Assembly (NCBI GenBank): GCA_026394075.1
Contig: JAPKYX010000216.1
Coordinates: forward strand, 1-64,000
Reading direction: 5' to 3'
DNA: 64,000 nt
Origin: Acidobacteriota bacterium
GTDB taxonomy: Bacteria; Acidobacteriota; Terriglobia; Bryobacterales; Bryobacteraceae
Under the pieces are notes generated by a model. That model worked only from the letters and a program-made list of their open reading frames with translations, was not told the origin of the DNA and did no database searches. Shown in pieces: positions 43,016 through 51,141 of the stretch; positions within the stretch are counted from its first letter, which is position 1; each line of letters opens with the position of its first letter. The translations under genes and the position numbers were made by a program.

Positions 43016-43777
43016 GTGAGATTGGTGAACACCCCCGGAGCGGAGCTGGACAACCCGGAGCTGGAGCGGTTGGTGCTTCGCACAGCCTACCGGCTGCTCG
43101 GGCGGTGGGAAGAGGCGCAGGATGTCGCGCAGGACGCGTTCCTACGGGCGCACCAGACGACGGAGTTGGACGGCGAGCGGTTGCGTGCCTGGCTCTACCG
43201 GGTGACCGTGAACCTCTGCCGGGACCGGCACCGGCGAGGGCGCTTTCTGGTGCAGTGGCCGGAGACGGCGCCCGAGCCTTTCGACCACGGGCTCGACCCG
43301 GAGGCGGCGGCCGGTCTCGAGCAACAGCGGCGGATCTTGCACGCGGCACTGAAGCAACTGCCGCCCCGGGAGCAGGCCGCCATCCAATTGCATTACCTGG
43401 ATGGCCTGGCGGCCCCGGAGATTGCCGCACGGTTGGGCATCAGCGAGGGTACGGTCCGGTCAAACCTGTCGACGGGCCGAGTCCGGCTGAAGCGGCTTGT
43501 GGCGGCGGCGCTGGCGGCGGCCTTGTCTGTAGCAGTGGGTGGCTTGGTGTGGGTGGCGGGCTGGCAGACGGCGGATGTGGCAGCGCCAGCACCGATGGCG
43601 GCGAAGCTGCCAGTAGCTCCGCTCGCGGTGCCCAAGGCGACGGCACCGGTCCGTTTGGCCGCGCGGCGGGTGCCACCTGCCGGACTGATTCGCACCACCG
43701 TGGTGAAGATCGTCACCGACGATCCAGACGTAGTGATCTATTGGACGATGGACTTAAAGGGAGAAGGGAATCAATGA
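43016..43777 (+). CDS. ECF sigma factor with C-terminal membrane tail
   Basis: A 253-residue ECF RNA-polymerase sigma factor with an added tail. Region 2 (about 14-75) has LVLRTAYRLLGRWEEAQDVAQDAFLRA; region 4 (about 105-160) has LKQLPPREQAAIQLHYLDGL and ARLGISEGTVRSNLSTGRVRL. Directly after it come a transmembrane helix (161-184, LVAAALAAALSVAVGGLVWV) and a Pro/Ala-rich segment ending IVTDDPDVVIYW. That ending resembles the C-terminus of membrane anti-sigma or regulatory proteins seen beside such sigma genes. The sigma factor is thus tethered to the membrane by its own tail. GTG start, probably leaderless; coupled to the next gene by ATGA. Confidence 0.87.
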   Translation: MRLVNTPGAELDNPELERLVLRTAYRLLGRWEEAQDVAQDAFLRAHQTTELDGERLRAWLYRVTVNLCRDRHRRGRFLVQWPETAPEPFDHGLDPEAAAGLEQQRRILHAALKQLPPREQAAIQLHYLDGLAAPEIAARLGISEGTVRSNLSTGRVRLKRLVAAALAAALSVAVGGLVWVAGWQTADVAAPAPMAAKLPVAPLAVPKATAPVRLAARRVPPAGLIRTTVVKIVTDDPDVVIYWTMDLKGEGNQ

Positions 43778-44517
43778 GACTCAATGCGTTAGTTGCGCTG
43801 GCGGCCATGGCACTGCCGGCACTCGCCCAGGATGGACGGATTCAGTCGATTATCGATGTGAAGTACGGCGATCCCGCCACGATCACCACTCTGCTGATGG
43901 TGTTCCCGAACTGCGGGATCAACTTCAATCCGGGATTGCGCACCATCCAGGTTTGCGCCAATTCGGCGGCGGGCTTGAAGACGATTGAAGAGACAATCCG
44001 GAGATACGACGTCTATAAGCCGGCCGAGAACATTGAGTTCACGATCTACCTGCTGGTTGCTTCGCCTGATCCGGCCAAGTCCGGGCCGGTGCCTGCGGCA
44101 CTGGAGTCCGTGATGAAGCAGATGACGGCGACCTTCGCGCTGAAAGGTTACCGCCTGTTTGACACGATCGTCCTCCGAGCGAGAGATTCGCGCACGGCGG
44201 AGGTCAGTGCGATTGCGCCGACGCGCGGGATCGACGGGCACGCCATTCTCTACCAGTGCCGGATTCAGTCGGCGCGAATCACTCAGGATGACAAGGGCAA
44301 GAATATCCGTATTGACGGCCTACGGGTCGGTTTGCGTATCCCCCAGCGGGCGGGTGGTTCCGGGGGGCCGGGTACGGTGCCGCAGTTCAACTATGCCGAG
44401 AGCGGGTTCAATACCGACATTGATGTGCGGGAAGGGCAAAAGGCCGTGGTCGGCAAAGCGAATCTCGACGGGAATGAGACCATGTTCGCCGTGCTGGTGC
44501 CGAAGATTGTGGAGTAG
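43774..44517 (+). CDS. Periplasmic secretin/N0-domain-like protein
   Basis: A 247-residue protein with a signal peptide (MRLNALVALAAMALPALA). The mature start IQSIIDVKYGDPATITTLLMVF, INFNPGLRTIQVCANSAAGL and TIEETIRRYDV match the short secretin/TonB N-terminal domains that bind partner proteins. The rest (FTIYLLVASPDPA, VGLRIPQR, GQKAVVGKANLDGNETMFAVLVPK) resembles parts of secretin subunits, but there is no complete pore domain. AAAGGGAGAAGGG precedes the ATG. It is coupled to the ECF sigma factor, suggesting it is the sigma factor's periplasmic target or sensor. Confidence 0.78.
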   Translation: MRLNALVALAAMALPALAQDGRIQSIIDVKYGDPATITTLLMVFPNCGINFNPGLRTIQVCANSAAGLKTIEETIRRYDVYKPAENIEFTIYLLVASPDPAKSGPVPAALESVMKQMTATFALKGYRLFDTIVLRARDSRTAEVSAIAPTRGIDGHAILYQCRIQSARITQDDKGKNIRIDGLRVGLRIPQRAGGSGGPGTVPQFNYAESGFNTDIDVREGQKAVVGKANLDGNETMFAVLVPKIVE

Positions 44518-44568
44518 TGGAAACGTGGTCAGCGAGTGACGTACGCGGCTCAGGGCCATCCAGACCCT

Positions 44569-44601
44569 ACCGAGCCGCGACGGTAACGGAGCGGACCTTT
44601 C
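44569..44601 (+). repeat. Dispersed intergenic repeat, copy G
   Basis: ACCGAGCCGCGACGGTAACG followed by GAGCGGACCTTTC. It is in the gap between convergent genes and faces copy H. Confidence 0.72.
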
Positions 44602-44639
44602 AAGGCCAGCCAGATCCACAAGTATTGGGCAAGGTCTGG

Positions 44640-44672
44640 GCGGACCGCTCCTGTTGGCAAGCGGCCCGGTGA
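44640..44672 (-). repeat. Dispersed intergenic repeat, copy H (inverted)
   Basis: On the minus strand ACCGGGCCGCTTGCCAACAG then GAGCGGTCCG. It is opposite to copy G, 38 bases away, so GGAGCGG of G can pair with CCGCTCC of H. Confidence 0.6.
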
Positions 44673-44675
44673 CCT

Positions 44676-46031
44676 TTACAGGTTCGACAACTGGCTGATC
44701 TTGCCGGTGCTGTCGCCGAACTTTTCGGCTTTGACGCCTGCTGCTTCCAGCATCGTCAGGTAGAGGTTGGTCATCGGCGTGCCCTTGGGGTAGCGCACGT
44801 GCCGTCCGCCGTGGACGCGGCCGTTGCCGCCACCCGCCAGCAAGGCCGGCAGGTTGAGGTGCTCATGCCGGTTGCCGTCGCTGATGCTGCTGCCGTAGAC
44901 CAACATCGAATGATCCAGCAACGTGCCGTCGCCGTCCTTGGTCTCTTTCAGGCGCTGCACCAGGTAGCTGAACATCAATACGTGGTGCTGGTCGATCTTC
45001 TGCAGCTTGGCGATCTTTTCGGCGTCGTTGAAGTGATGCGACAAGCCGTGGTGGGCGTCCGGAACACCGATTGACCGGTACGTGCGGTTGCCACCTTCGC
45101 GGCCCATCATGAAGGTGATGGTGCGGGTGAGATCGGCCTGGAAAGCGATGGTGATCAGGTCCGCCATCAGGTGGGCGTGCTCTTCAAAGGTGGGCGGAAT
45201 GCCGCCGGGGCGGTCAATGGCCGGGAGATCCGGCGCGTCGGCGCTTTGGGCCTCCACCCGCTGGATGCGCTGCTCGATCTCACGGACGGAATCGAGATAC
45301 TCGCTCAACTTGCGCTTGTCGGCGGTGCCCAGCGAACTGCCCAGGCGACCGGCATCGTCACGGACAAAGTCGAGAATGCTGCGATCCTGGCGCGCTTGCA
45401 AAATGCGAGCCGCCGGGTCAGTGGTTTCGCCATCGCCAAACAGCCGTTCAAACACGGCCCGCGGATTCATCTCCGGCGGCAGCGGCGTCGAGGGCGAACT
45501 CCAGGAAAGGGTGTTGCTGTAGGCGCAGCTGTAGCCGGAATCGCAGTTGCCCACCAGCCGGTTGTCTTCCAGGCCAATCTCCAGCGACGGCAGCGTCGTC
45601 TGGCGGCCAATCTCTTTGGCCAGAATCTGGTCGATCGATACCCCGGCCTGGATGTCCGCGCCTTGGGTCTTCTTGGGGTGGACGCCGGTTAGCCAGGTCG
45701 CACCTGCCCGCGCGTGATCGCCCGCGCCATCGCCCAGCGCCTGACCCGTGTAGTGGTCCAGACCCGACATCACCAGCAAGTTCTCGCGGAACGGGGCCAG
45801 CGACTGCAGTGTCTTGGTGAACTCAAACGCCTTGCCTTCGACCGCCGGCGTCCAGTCCTTCATGATGATGCCGTTGGGCACATAGACAAAGGCGGTCCGC
45901 AGCGGCGCGGCACCAGATTTGGCCGGGCCAGCCAGCGCCGGAGACATGGCATCGAGGAAGGGCAGCGCGACCGCTGTGCCCAGGCCGCGTAGCAGGCTGC
46001 GGCGGGAAAGGGCCTTATTCGTCAAGATCAT
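44676..46031 (-). CDS. DUF1552 protein, Tat-exported
   Basis: A 451-residue exported protein. The Tat signal (SRRSLLRGLGTAVALPFLD) is followed by the DUF1552 fold: AFVYVPNGIIMKDWTP, NLLVMSGLDHYTG, HARAGATWLTG, MNPRAVFERLFGDG, ITFMMGREGGNRTY and SMLVYGSSISDGNRHEHLNLP. This family of sulfatase-like (DUF1501-related) proteins occurs almost only beside DUF1592 cytochromes in Planctomycetes and Acidobacteria. Function is not established; a role in breaking down complex polymers has been proposed by context. It overlaps the DUF1592 gene by ATGA. Confidence 0.9.
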   Translation of the reverse strand: MILTNKALSRRSLLRGLGTAVALPFLDAMSPALAGPAKSGAAPLRTAFVYVPNGIIMKDWTPAVEGKAFEFTKTLQSLAPFRENLLVMSGLDHYTGQALGDGAGDHARAGATWLTGVHPKKTQGADIQAGVSIDQILAKEIGRQTTLPSLEIGLEDNRLVGNCDSGYSCAYSNTLSWSSPSTPLPPEMNPRAVFERLFGDGETTDPAARILQARQDRSILDFVRDDAGRLGSSLGTADKRKLSEYLDSVREIEQRIQRVEAQSADAPDLPAIDRPGGIPPTFEEHAHLMADLITIAFQADLTRTITFMMGREGGNRTYRSIGVPDAHHGLSHHFNDAEKIAKLQKIDQHHVLMFSYLVQRLKETKDGDGTLLDHSMLVYGSSISDGNRHEHLNLPALLAGGGNGRVHGGRHVRYPKGTPMTNLYLTMLEAAGVKAEKFGDSTGKISQLSNL

Positions 46032-48346
46032 CGGTCGGGAGTCCTCCTCATCTGGAATGGTACGCTATTGGCGATCGCCAGCGCGAGAGCCGAAAACTGA
46101 TAGCCGTTCTTGGCCGTTTCGCGCCGAATGTTGCGCACGGTGGGCAGGTCGTAATGCTCCAGGCCGCGGCCCAGCGCATAGGTCAGTAGCTTCTCGGAGA
46201 TGCAGTCGACAAACTGGTCACTGCGCTCCATCAACACTTGCTTCAACCCGGACGGCCCGCGGAACGTCGCTCCACCGGGCAGCGCACCGGAGGAATCGAC
46301 TTCTGCACCATCCTCGGTCTTGCGATAAGTGCCAACCGCGTCAAAGTTTTCAAGCGCAAAGCCCAGCGGATCGAGCCGCGAATGGCAGGCCGCACAGGCG
46401 ATGTTGGCGCGATGCTCCTCCAGCGCCTTGCGCAGATCCTTGGCGGAGTTAGCAGCGCTGGCCTTCAGGTCCGGCACGTTGGGCGGCGGCGGTGGGGGTG
46501 GGGAAGCGAGAATGTTTTCGAGCACCCACTTGCCGCGCAGGACGGGCGAAGTGCGGGTGGGGTAAGACGAGACCAGCAGGACGCTGCCATGGGTCAGCAC
46601 GCCCCCGCGCTCCTCCCCATTCAGCGGCACACGGCGAAAGTAGGAACCCTTTACGCCGGGGACGCCATAGTGACTGGCCAGCCGTTCGTTCAGGAACGAG
46701 TAATCAGCGTTCAGAAACTCGAGAACATTGCGGTCTTCCCGCACGATGTGCTCGACAAACAGCTCAGTTTCTCGCTGCATGGCGAACCGCAACGGCTCAT
46801 CGAATTTGGGGAACTTGTCCGGGTCCGGCCGCCAGTTGGCTACATTGCGGAGCTGCAACCACTGCCCCGCAAAGTTCTCGACCAGAGCGCGAGACTTGGG
46901 GTCGGCCAGCATACGCTTCACTTGCGTGGCCAGCACCGGACGCAAGCGATTCTGCGACGCCAGCTGCAATAGTTCGTCGTCCGGGATGCTGCTCCAGATA
47001 AAGAAAGATAGGCGCGAGGCTAGCTCCAGGTCGGAGATGCGATGCCGCGACCCGGGCAGGGCATTGGCGGGCGACTTCTCCACCCGGAACAGGAAGTGCG
47101 GCGAAACCAGAATGGCGCGCAACGCAGTTTCGATACCGGCCTCAAAGCTGTTGCCATCCTTGCGCCCCATGGCGAAGACCTTCATCAAAGGGGCCGTGTC
47201 CGCCAGCGTGACCGGCCGGCGGTAGGCTCGGCGGGCGAGGGTGTTGATGATGCGTTGCGCACAGGTAGCTTCGGGAAGGCTGGGGCCAGGGCGGCAGGTG
47301 AGGACGCGAGCGCGCGAATCGGAGTTCCCCGGACCCTTGGGATCAAAGGGACCGCCGATCAGCACGTAATCCACTGAGGCGGGCGAAGACGGCGGCGGGG
47401 CCAGCGGGCCGCGCGCCACTGCTCCACCCTCCACCTTGGCCAGTTCCGGCAGGAAGCCCGCGCCAATTGAATGTTTACCCGGCTTCAGCGGGACGCGAAT
47501 TTCGACGTTGCGTGAAATCTGAGCTTCTTCAGCGGCGTTAATGGCCACATCCAACAACTGGACGCGCTTGCCATCTACCCGAAGATCTAGCTTGGGCGGC
47601 GGCAGCGTCGATGACGGATTGCCCCGGACCCGCACCATGATCGAATACTCAGCTTCCACCGGGAAGTAGGGCCGCACCACGATTCCGCCGCGCACGGTCA
47701 GTGGCAGTTCGCCGCCAGTCTCGCCATTGGTGGCGGCGGTCGGTGAGTACTTTTCGATGGCCGGCTTCGACTTCACGTTGCCCATCGCCAGCCGGCTGAC
47801 GCGCCGGGCGGTGGACATGTACTTTTCCATGTGCAGCGGCGAAACGGTGAGAACAGAGCCGATGTTGTCGAAGCCGTAGCCGGAATCATCGGCCGGCAAA
47901 CTCGCGGCATTGTCGAGATCCAGTGCCACCAGATCGCGCACGGCGTTCGAGTACTCCGCCCGGTTCAGACGATGGATGGCCGGTGCGCCAGGGTTGGGTT
48001 GGGCGGCCGCATTGCGGTCGAGTTCGCCTTCCAGCCAGGTTGACAGCGACAATGCCGCCGCCTTGTCGGGTTGTGGCGCGCCCACCGGAGGCATCTCACC
48101 GGTGCGGACCTTGCGCAGCACCTTCTCCCATGGCGCGGCGTCGGCCGGAATGGCCGTGGTCTTCAAACTCGTGATGGCGATGTCGGCGGTCTTCAACTGC
48201 TCGTTGTGGCAGGCCACGCAATACCGGTTGAGCAACCTCTGATGCGTCTGCGCGGGAGCCGGAGCTGCCGCTTTGGCCGAGGGAGCGGGCGCTTGGGCTG
48301 CGATGGAGAGCGCAACGGTGAAGGCGGAGATGAGTGCGCGAAGCAT
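46028..48346 (-). CDS. DUF1592-type secreted cytochrome protein
   Basis: A 772-residue secreted multidomain protein. After a signal peptide (MLRALISAFTVALSIAAQ) come a class I cytochrome c domain with CVACH (about residue 46), DUF1587, a carbohydrate-binding-like stretch, then DUF1595/1592/1588/1585. Key segments: AIHRLNRAEYSNAVRDLVALD, SRLSFFIWSSIPDDELLQLA, YSFLNERLASHYGV, TRTSPVLRGKWVLENIL and a second haem-like CAACH in CAACHSRLDPLGFALENFDAVG. The set is typical of the planctomycete-type cytochromes that pair with DUF1552. I chose the ATG at 48346; the TTG at 48397 would extend the signal peptide. Confidence 0.9.
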   Translation of the reverse strand: MLRALISAFTVALSIAAQAPAPSAKAAAPAPAQTHQRLLNRYCVACHNEQLKTADIAITSLKTTAIPADAAPWEKVLRKVRTGEMPPVGAPQPDKAAALSLSTWLEGELDRNAAAQPNPGAPAIHRLNRAEYSNAVRDLVALDLDNAASLPADDSGYGFDNIGSVLTVSPLHMEKYMSTARRVSRLAMGNVKSKPAIEKYSPTAATNGETGGELPLTVRGGIVVRPYFPVEAEYSIMVRVRGNPSSTLPPPKLDLRVDGKRVQLLDVAINAAEEAQISRNVEIRVPLKPGKHSIGAGFLPELAKVEGGAVARGPLAPPPSSPASVDYVLIGGPFDPKGPGNSDSRARVLTCRPGPSLPEATCAQRIINTLARRAYRRPVTLADTAPLMKVFAMGRKDGNSFEAGIETALRAILVSPHFLFRVEKSPANALPGSRHRISDLELASRLSFFIWSSIPDDELLQLASQNRLRPVLATQVKRMLADPKSRALVENFAGQWLQLRNVANWRPDPDKFPKFDEPLRFAMQRETELFVEHIVREDRNVLEFLNADYSFLNERLASHYGVPGVKGSYFRRVPLNGEERGGVLTHGSVLLVSSYPTRTSPVLRGKWVLENILASPPPPPPPNVPDLKASAANSAKDLRKALEEHRANIACAACHSRLDPLGFALENFDAVGTYRKTEDGAEVDSSGALPGGATFRGPSGLKQVLMERSDQFVDCISEKLLTYALGRGLEHYDLPTVRNIRRETAKNGYQFSALALAIANSVPFQMRRTPDR

Positions 48347-48384
48347 CGTATGGGAGGCAGCCTTTTCGCTTGCCGCAAGGCAGC

Positions 48385-48390
48385 TTATAT
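48385..48390 (+). promoter_or_regulatory. -10-like element of ankyrin gene
   Basis: TTATAT about nine bases before the ATG at 48400. The same AT-rich spot, read on the other strand, could serve the divergent DUF1592 gene. Confidence 0.4.
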
Positions 48391-48399
48391 CATTCAATC

Positions 48400-49695
48400 A
48401 TGAGATTGTGTTCCCGGCGGCTGGGATGGCTTGTTTTCTTCACGACTTGTGCGATGGCGCTGGCCGCGGACAGCCGCTTGATCACCGCGGTGCAGCAACG
48501 GGACCAGAAGCTGGTGCTGGAACTGGTGAAGCAGGGCGCGGATGTCAATGCCGCGCGCGCTGATGGTTCCACCGCGCTCGGCTGGGCGGCGCGGCGGGAG
48601 GATGCCGAATTGGTCAGCGTCCTCGTGCGGGCCGGGGCCAAGGTAAATGTCGCGGACGAGAACGCCGAGACTCCGCTGACACTGGCCTGCGGGCAGGGCA
48701 ATGCGGCGGTGGCGAAGCTGTTGCTGGAGGCCAAGGCCGACGTGAACGCCCGGCGCTGGAATGGCGAATCGGCGTTGATGCTGGCGGTCAACTCCGGCAA
48801 TGCGGCCCTCGTGAAACTGTTGCTCGATGCCGGGGCATTGGTGAACGTAGCCGAAGATCGCGCGGGACAAACTGCGTTGATGTGGGCCACGGCGGAAGGC
48901 AAGGCCGAGATTGTCAAGCTGCTGCTCGAAAAGGGTGCCGACCCGAAAGCCGTGTCCAAGGGCCGCTACACTCCGCTGCTGCTGGCGGCGCAACGGGGCG
49001 ACCAGCCCAGTGTCCAGGCCTTGCTGACGGCGGGCGCCGATGCGTTGGCTAAGGCTCCCGATGGCAGCACCGCCTTTTCTATCGCCCTGGCTCGCGGGCA
49101 CGAAGCCGTAGCGCGGATGCTGCTGGAGAAGGGCGCCGATGTCAACGCCAAGGACACCAACGGAGGCACGCCCTTGCATGAAGCGGTCCGCCAAGGCAAG
49201 ACCGCACTGGTGCGCGACCTGGTGGCGCGCGGGGCCAGCCTGCAAGCGCGAACCGAAGTACAGGCCGGGCAACGTCCCAGCCCGTTCCGCAACTATGGCC
49301 TCACGCCATTTCTGACCGCCGCCGAAGCCGGCAATGTAGAGCTGATGAAGGAACTGATCAAGTTGGGCTCCGACCCTAAGGAGAAGAACCCCGATGGCGT
49401 GGGCGCTCTACTGCTCACCACCGGCAGCCGCAAGATCGACGCCGTCAAGTTCGTCCTGGAACAAGGTGCCGACGTGAATGAATCCCGCAAGGGCGGCGGC
49501 AACGCCCTCCACACCGCCATCCGCTTCGGAGCCAACGAGATCATTCAACTGCTGGTGGACCGTGGCGCGGACCTCACCATCAAGGACCGTTTCGGCCGCA
49601 CGCCGCTTGAAGAAGCCGAGTTCGAGGCCCCGAAACCAACCATCGAGCTGATGCGCAAAATAATGGCCGCCAAAGCGCCGCCCAAGGCGCAGTAG
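48400..49695 (+). CDS. Secreted ankyrin-repeat protein
   Basis: A 431-residue exported protein. A signal peptide (LGWLVFFTTCAMALAA) is followed by about twelve ankyrin repeats from residue 24 to 420, with standard units such as GSTALGWAARREDAELVSVL, VRAGAKVNVADENAETPLTL and GQTALMWATAEGKAEIVKLL. Ankyrins mediate protein binding. It is divergent from the DUF1592/DUF1552 pair with 53 bases between the starts; in Planctomycetes and Acidobacteria ankyrin genes often stand beside that pair, so it may act in the same secreted system. Confidence 0.92.
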   Translation: MRLCSRRLGWLVFFTTCAMALAADSRLITAVQQRDQKLVLELVKQGADVNAARADGSTALGWAARREDAELVSVLVRAGAKVNVADENAETPLTLACGQGNAAVAKLLLEAKADVNARRWNGESALMLAVNSGNAALVKLLLDAGALVNVAEDRAGQTALMWATAEGKAEIVKLLLEKGADPKAVSKGRYTPLLLAAQRGDQPSVQALLTAGADALAKAPDGSTAFSIALARGHEAVARMLLEKGADVNAKDTNGGTPLHEAVRQGKTALVRDLVARGASLQARTEVQAGQRPSPFRNYGLTPFLTAAEAGNVELMKELIKLGSDPKEKNPDGVGALLLTTGSRKIDAVKFVLEQGADVNESRKGGGNALHTAIRFGANEIIQLLVDRGADLTIKDRFGRTPLEEAEFEAPKPTIELMRKIMAAKAPPKAQ

Positions 49696-49699
49696 CTCC

Positions 49700-51118
49700 C
49701 TATCGCGGCGGAAACTGTTGCAGCATCCCGGCGCCGCCCATCAGCTTTTCGATGTCCGCCAGCTTGGAGGGCAGGAAATCCGTAAAGTTCTCGTAGCCGG
49801 TTTCCGTGATCACGATCACGTCCTCGTACCGGATGTAGAGATTCTCGTCTTGGACGCGCAGTTGTGGGTCGATCGAGAAGACATGCCCCGGCTTCAGCGG
49901 ACCGCGATGGTATGGGCCATCGTCATGCACGGCCAGCCCCACTGGGTGCGAGAAGACGCCGCCGCCACTTTCCACCAGCAGCCGTGCGCCCCGCTCATAG
50001 CTGGGCTTTGAGAACTTCCAGCGGGCGAACACTGCCTCCATGTCCGCCCGCGTCTCATCGCGGATCTGGTCCACGGTCTTGCCCGGTTTGATCCGTGCCA
50101 GGATGGCGTCGCGATACTCCAGGACAAACCCGAGCAGCTCGCGCTGAGCCGGCGTAAACTTGCCGTTCACCGGCCACATACGCGTGACGTCGCTGGTGTA
50201 GTAGCGATAGTCCGGCGCAAAGTCCATCAGCACCAGATCGCCACTTTTCAGCGGGCTCAGATTGCGGTAGTAATGCGGATTCCAGATATTGGCCGTGCCC
50301 GCAGCGGTGATGGAGCGGTAGCCTTCCAGCCGCGCGCCGCCCGCCAGAAATACATAGCGCGCCGCGGCGTCCAAGTGATACTCCGACAACCCGGTGCGTG
50401 TGGTCTTGATCGCCTCCATGATGGCGTAGCCCGCCAGTTGCGAGGCCCGGCGGATCAGCGCGATCTCGCGCGTGCTTTTGACGCTGCGCAGTTCGTCCAG
50501 GATCGGCGTCAGGTCCTCCACTTTGGCGCGCGGATAACGGTTGCGGATCAGCGCGGCGAAATGCTCCTCGCGGGACAAGCGCCCATCCCAGGGGTCCAGC
50601 GAGATGGCGGCGTTGGAGGCCTGCGCTTCAATCCGTTGCTGCGCGGCCCCTTCAGCGGGCGAAAACAGCGTGTAGATGGTGGCGGGCACGCCGCCCTGTT
50701 CGCCCAACCAGTTGGTGCGCATGGCCTCGGTGCTCACCACCGTGTCGGCCCCGGTGTACTGTTGCGCCAACTGAGCATCGTCGGCGGACAGCACCCGCCC
50801 TTCGCTCTGCTCCAGCCGCCGATTGCGCGGCGGTAGATAGAGCGTCGCCTTCTTGGTCCGGCCATCGAGCAACAGATACGAATGCGGCGTCTCCACGCCA
50901 CACAGGTAGTAGAACTCGTTCGATTGGCGCGGGAAGGCAAAGCCCCGCTCAAAGGGTGCACCCTGCAGCACGGCCACCGCGTTGGGGCCGATCTGGGCAT
51001 AGATCTTCGACCAGCGCGTGCGAAACTCCTCGGCAGGAAAATCCTGCTGGAAGTAGAGCGCGCTTTGGCCGAAGGCCGGGGCGGCCAGGGCGAACAGAAA
51101 CAAGCGAGGGAAGGTCAT
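49700..51118 (-). CDS. Secreted aminopeptidase P family (M24) protein
   Basis: A 472-residue exported peptidase. A signal peptide (MTFPRLFLFALAAPAFG) is followed by the creatinase-like N-domain and a pita-bread domain. Metal ligands: Asp in LVLMDFAPDYRYYTSDVTRMW, His in FSHPVGLAVHD, and the last glutamate in YIRYEDVIVIT. The fourth position, usually Glu in the TIEPG motif, is Asp (FSIDPQLR). It should remove the N-terminal residue before proline in the periplasm. The ATG at 51118 is used because it starts the signal peptide. It lies 23 bases downstream of the S9 gene and converges with the ankyrin gene. Confidence 0.9.
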   Translation of the reverse strand: MTFPRLFLFALAAPAFGQSALYFQQDFPAEEFRTRWSKIYAQIGPNAVAVLQGAPFERGFAFPRQSNEFYYLCGVETPHSYLLLDGRTKKATLYLPPRNRRLEQSEGRVLSADDAQLAQQYTGADTVVSTEAMRTNWLGEQGGVPATIYTLFSPAEGAAQQRIEAQASNAAISLDPWDGRLSREEHFAALIRNRYPRAKVEDLTPILDELRSVKSTREIALIRRASQLAGYAIMEAIKTTRTGLSEYHLDAAARYVFLAGGARLEGYRSITAAGTANIWNPHYYRNLSPLKSGDLVLMDFAPDYRYYTSDVTRMWPVNGKFTPAQRELLGFVLEYRDAILARIKPGKTVDQIRDETRADMEAVFARWKFSKPSYERGARLLVESGGGVFSHPVGLAVHDDGPYHRGPLKPGHVFSIDPQLRVQDENLYIRYEDVIVITETGYENFTDFLPSKLADIEKLMGGAGMLQQFPPR

Positions 51119-51141
51119 AAGTTCAACTCTGTTTAGATACT

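Noticed and set aside
42922-43773. Extension of the secretin-like gene upstream through the sigma gene
   Set aside because: The frame is open but overlaps the ECF sigma gene entirely; the ATG at 43774 has a strong ribosome site and starts the signal peptide.
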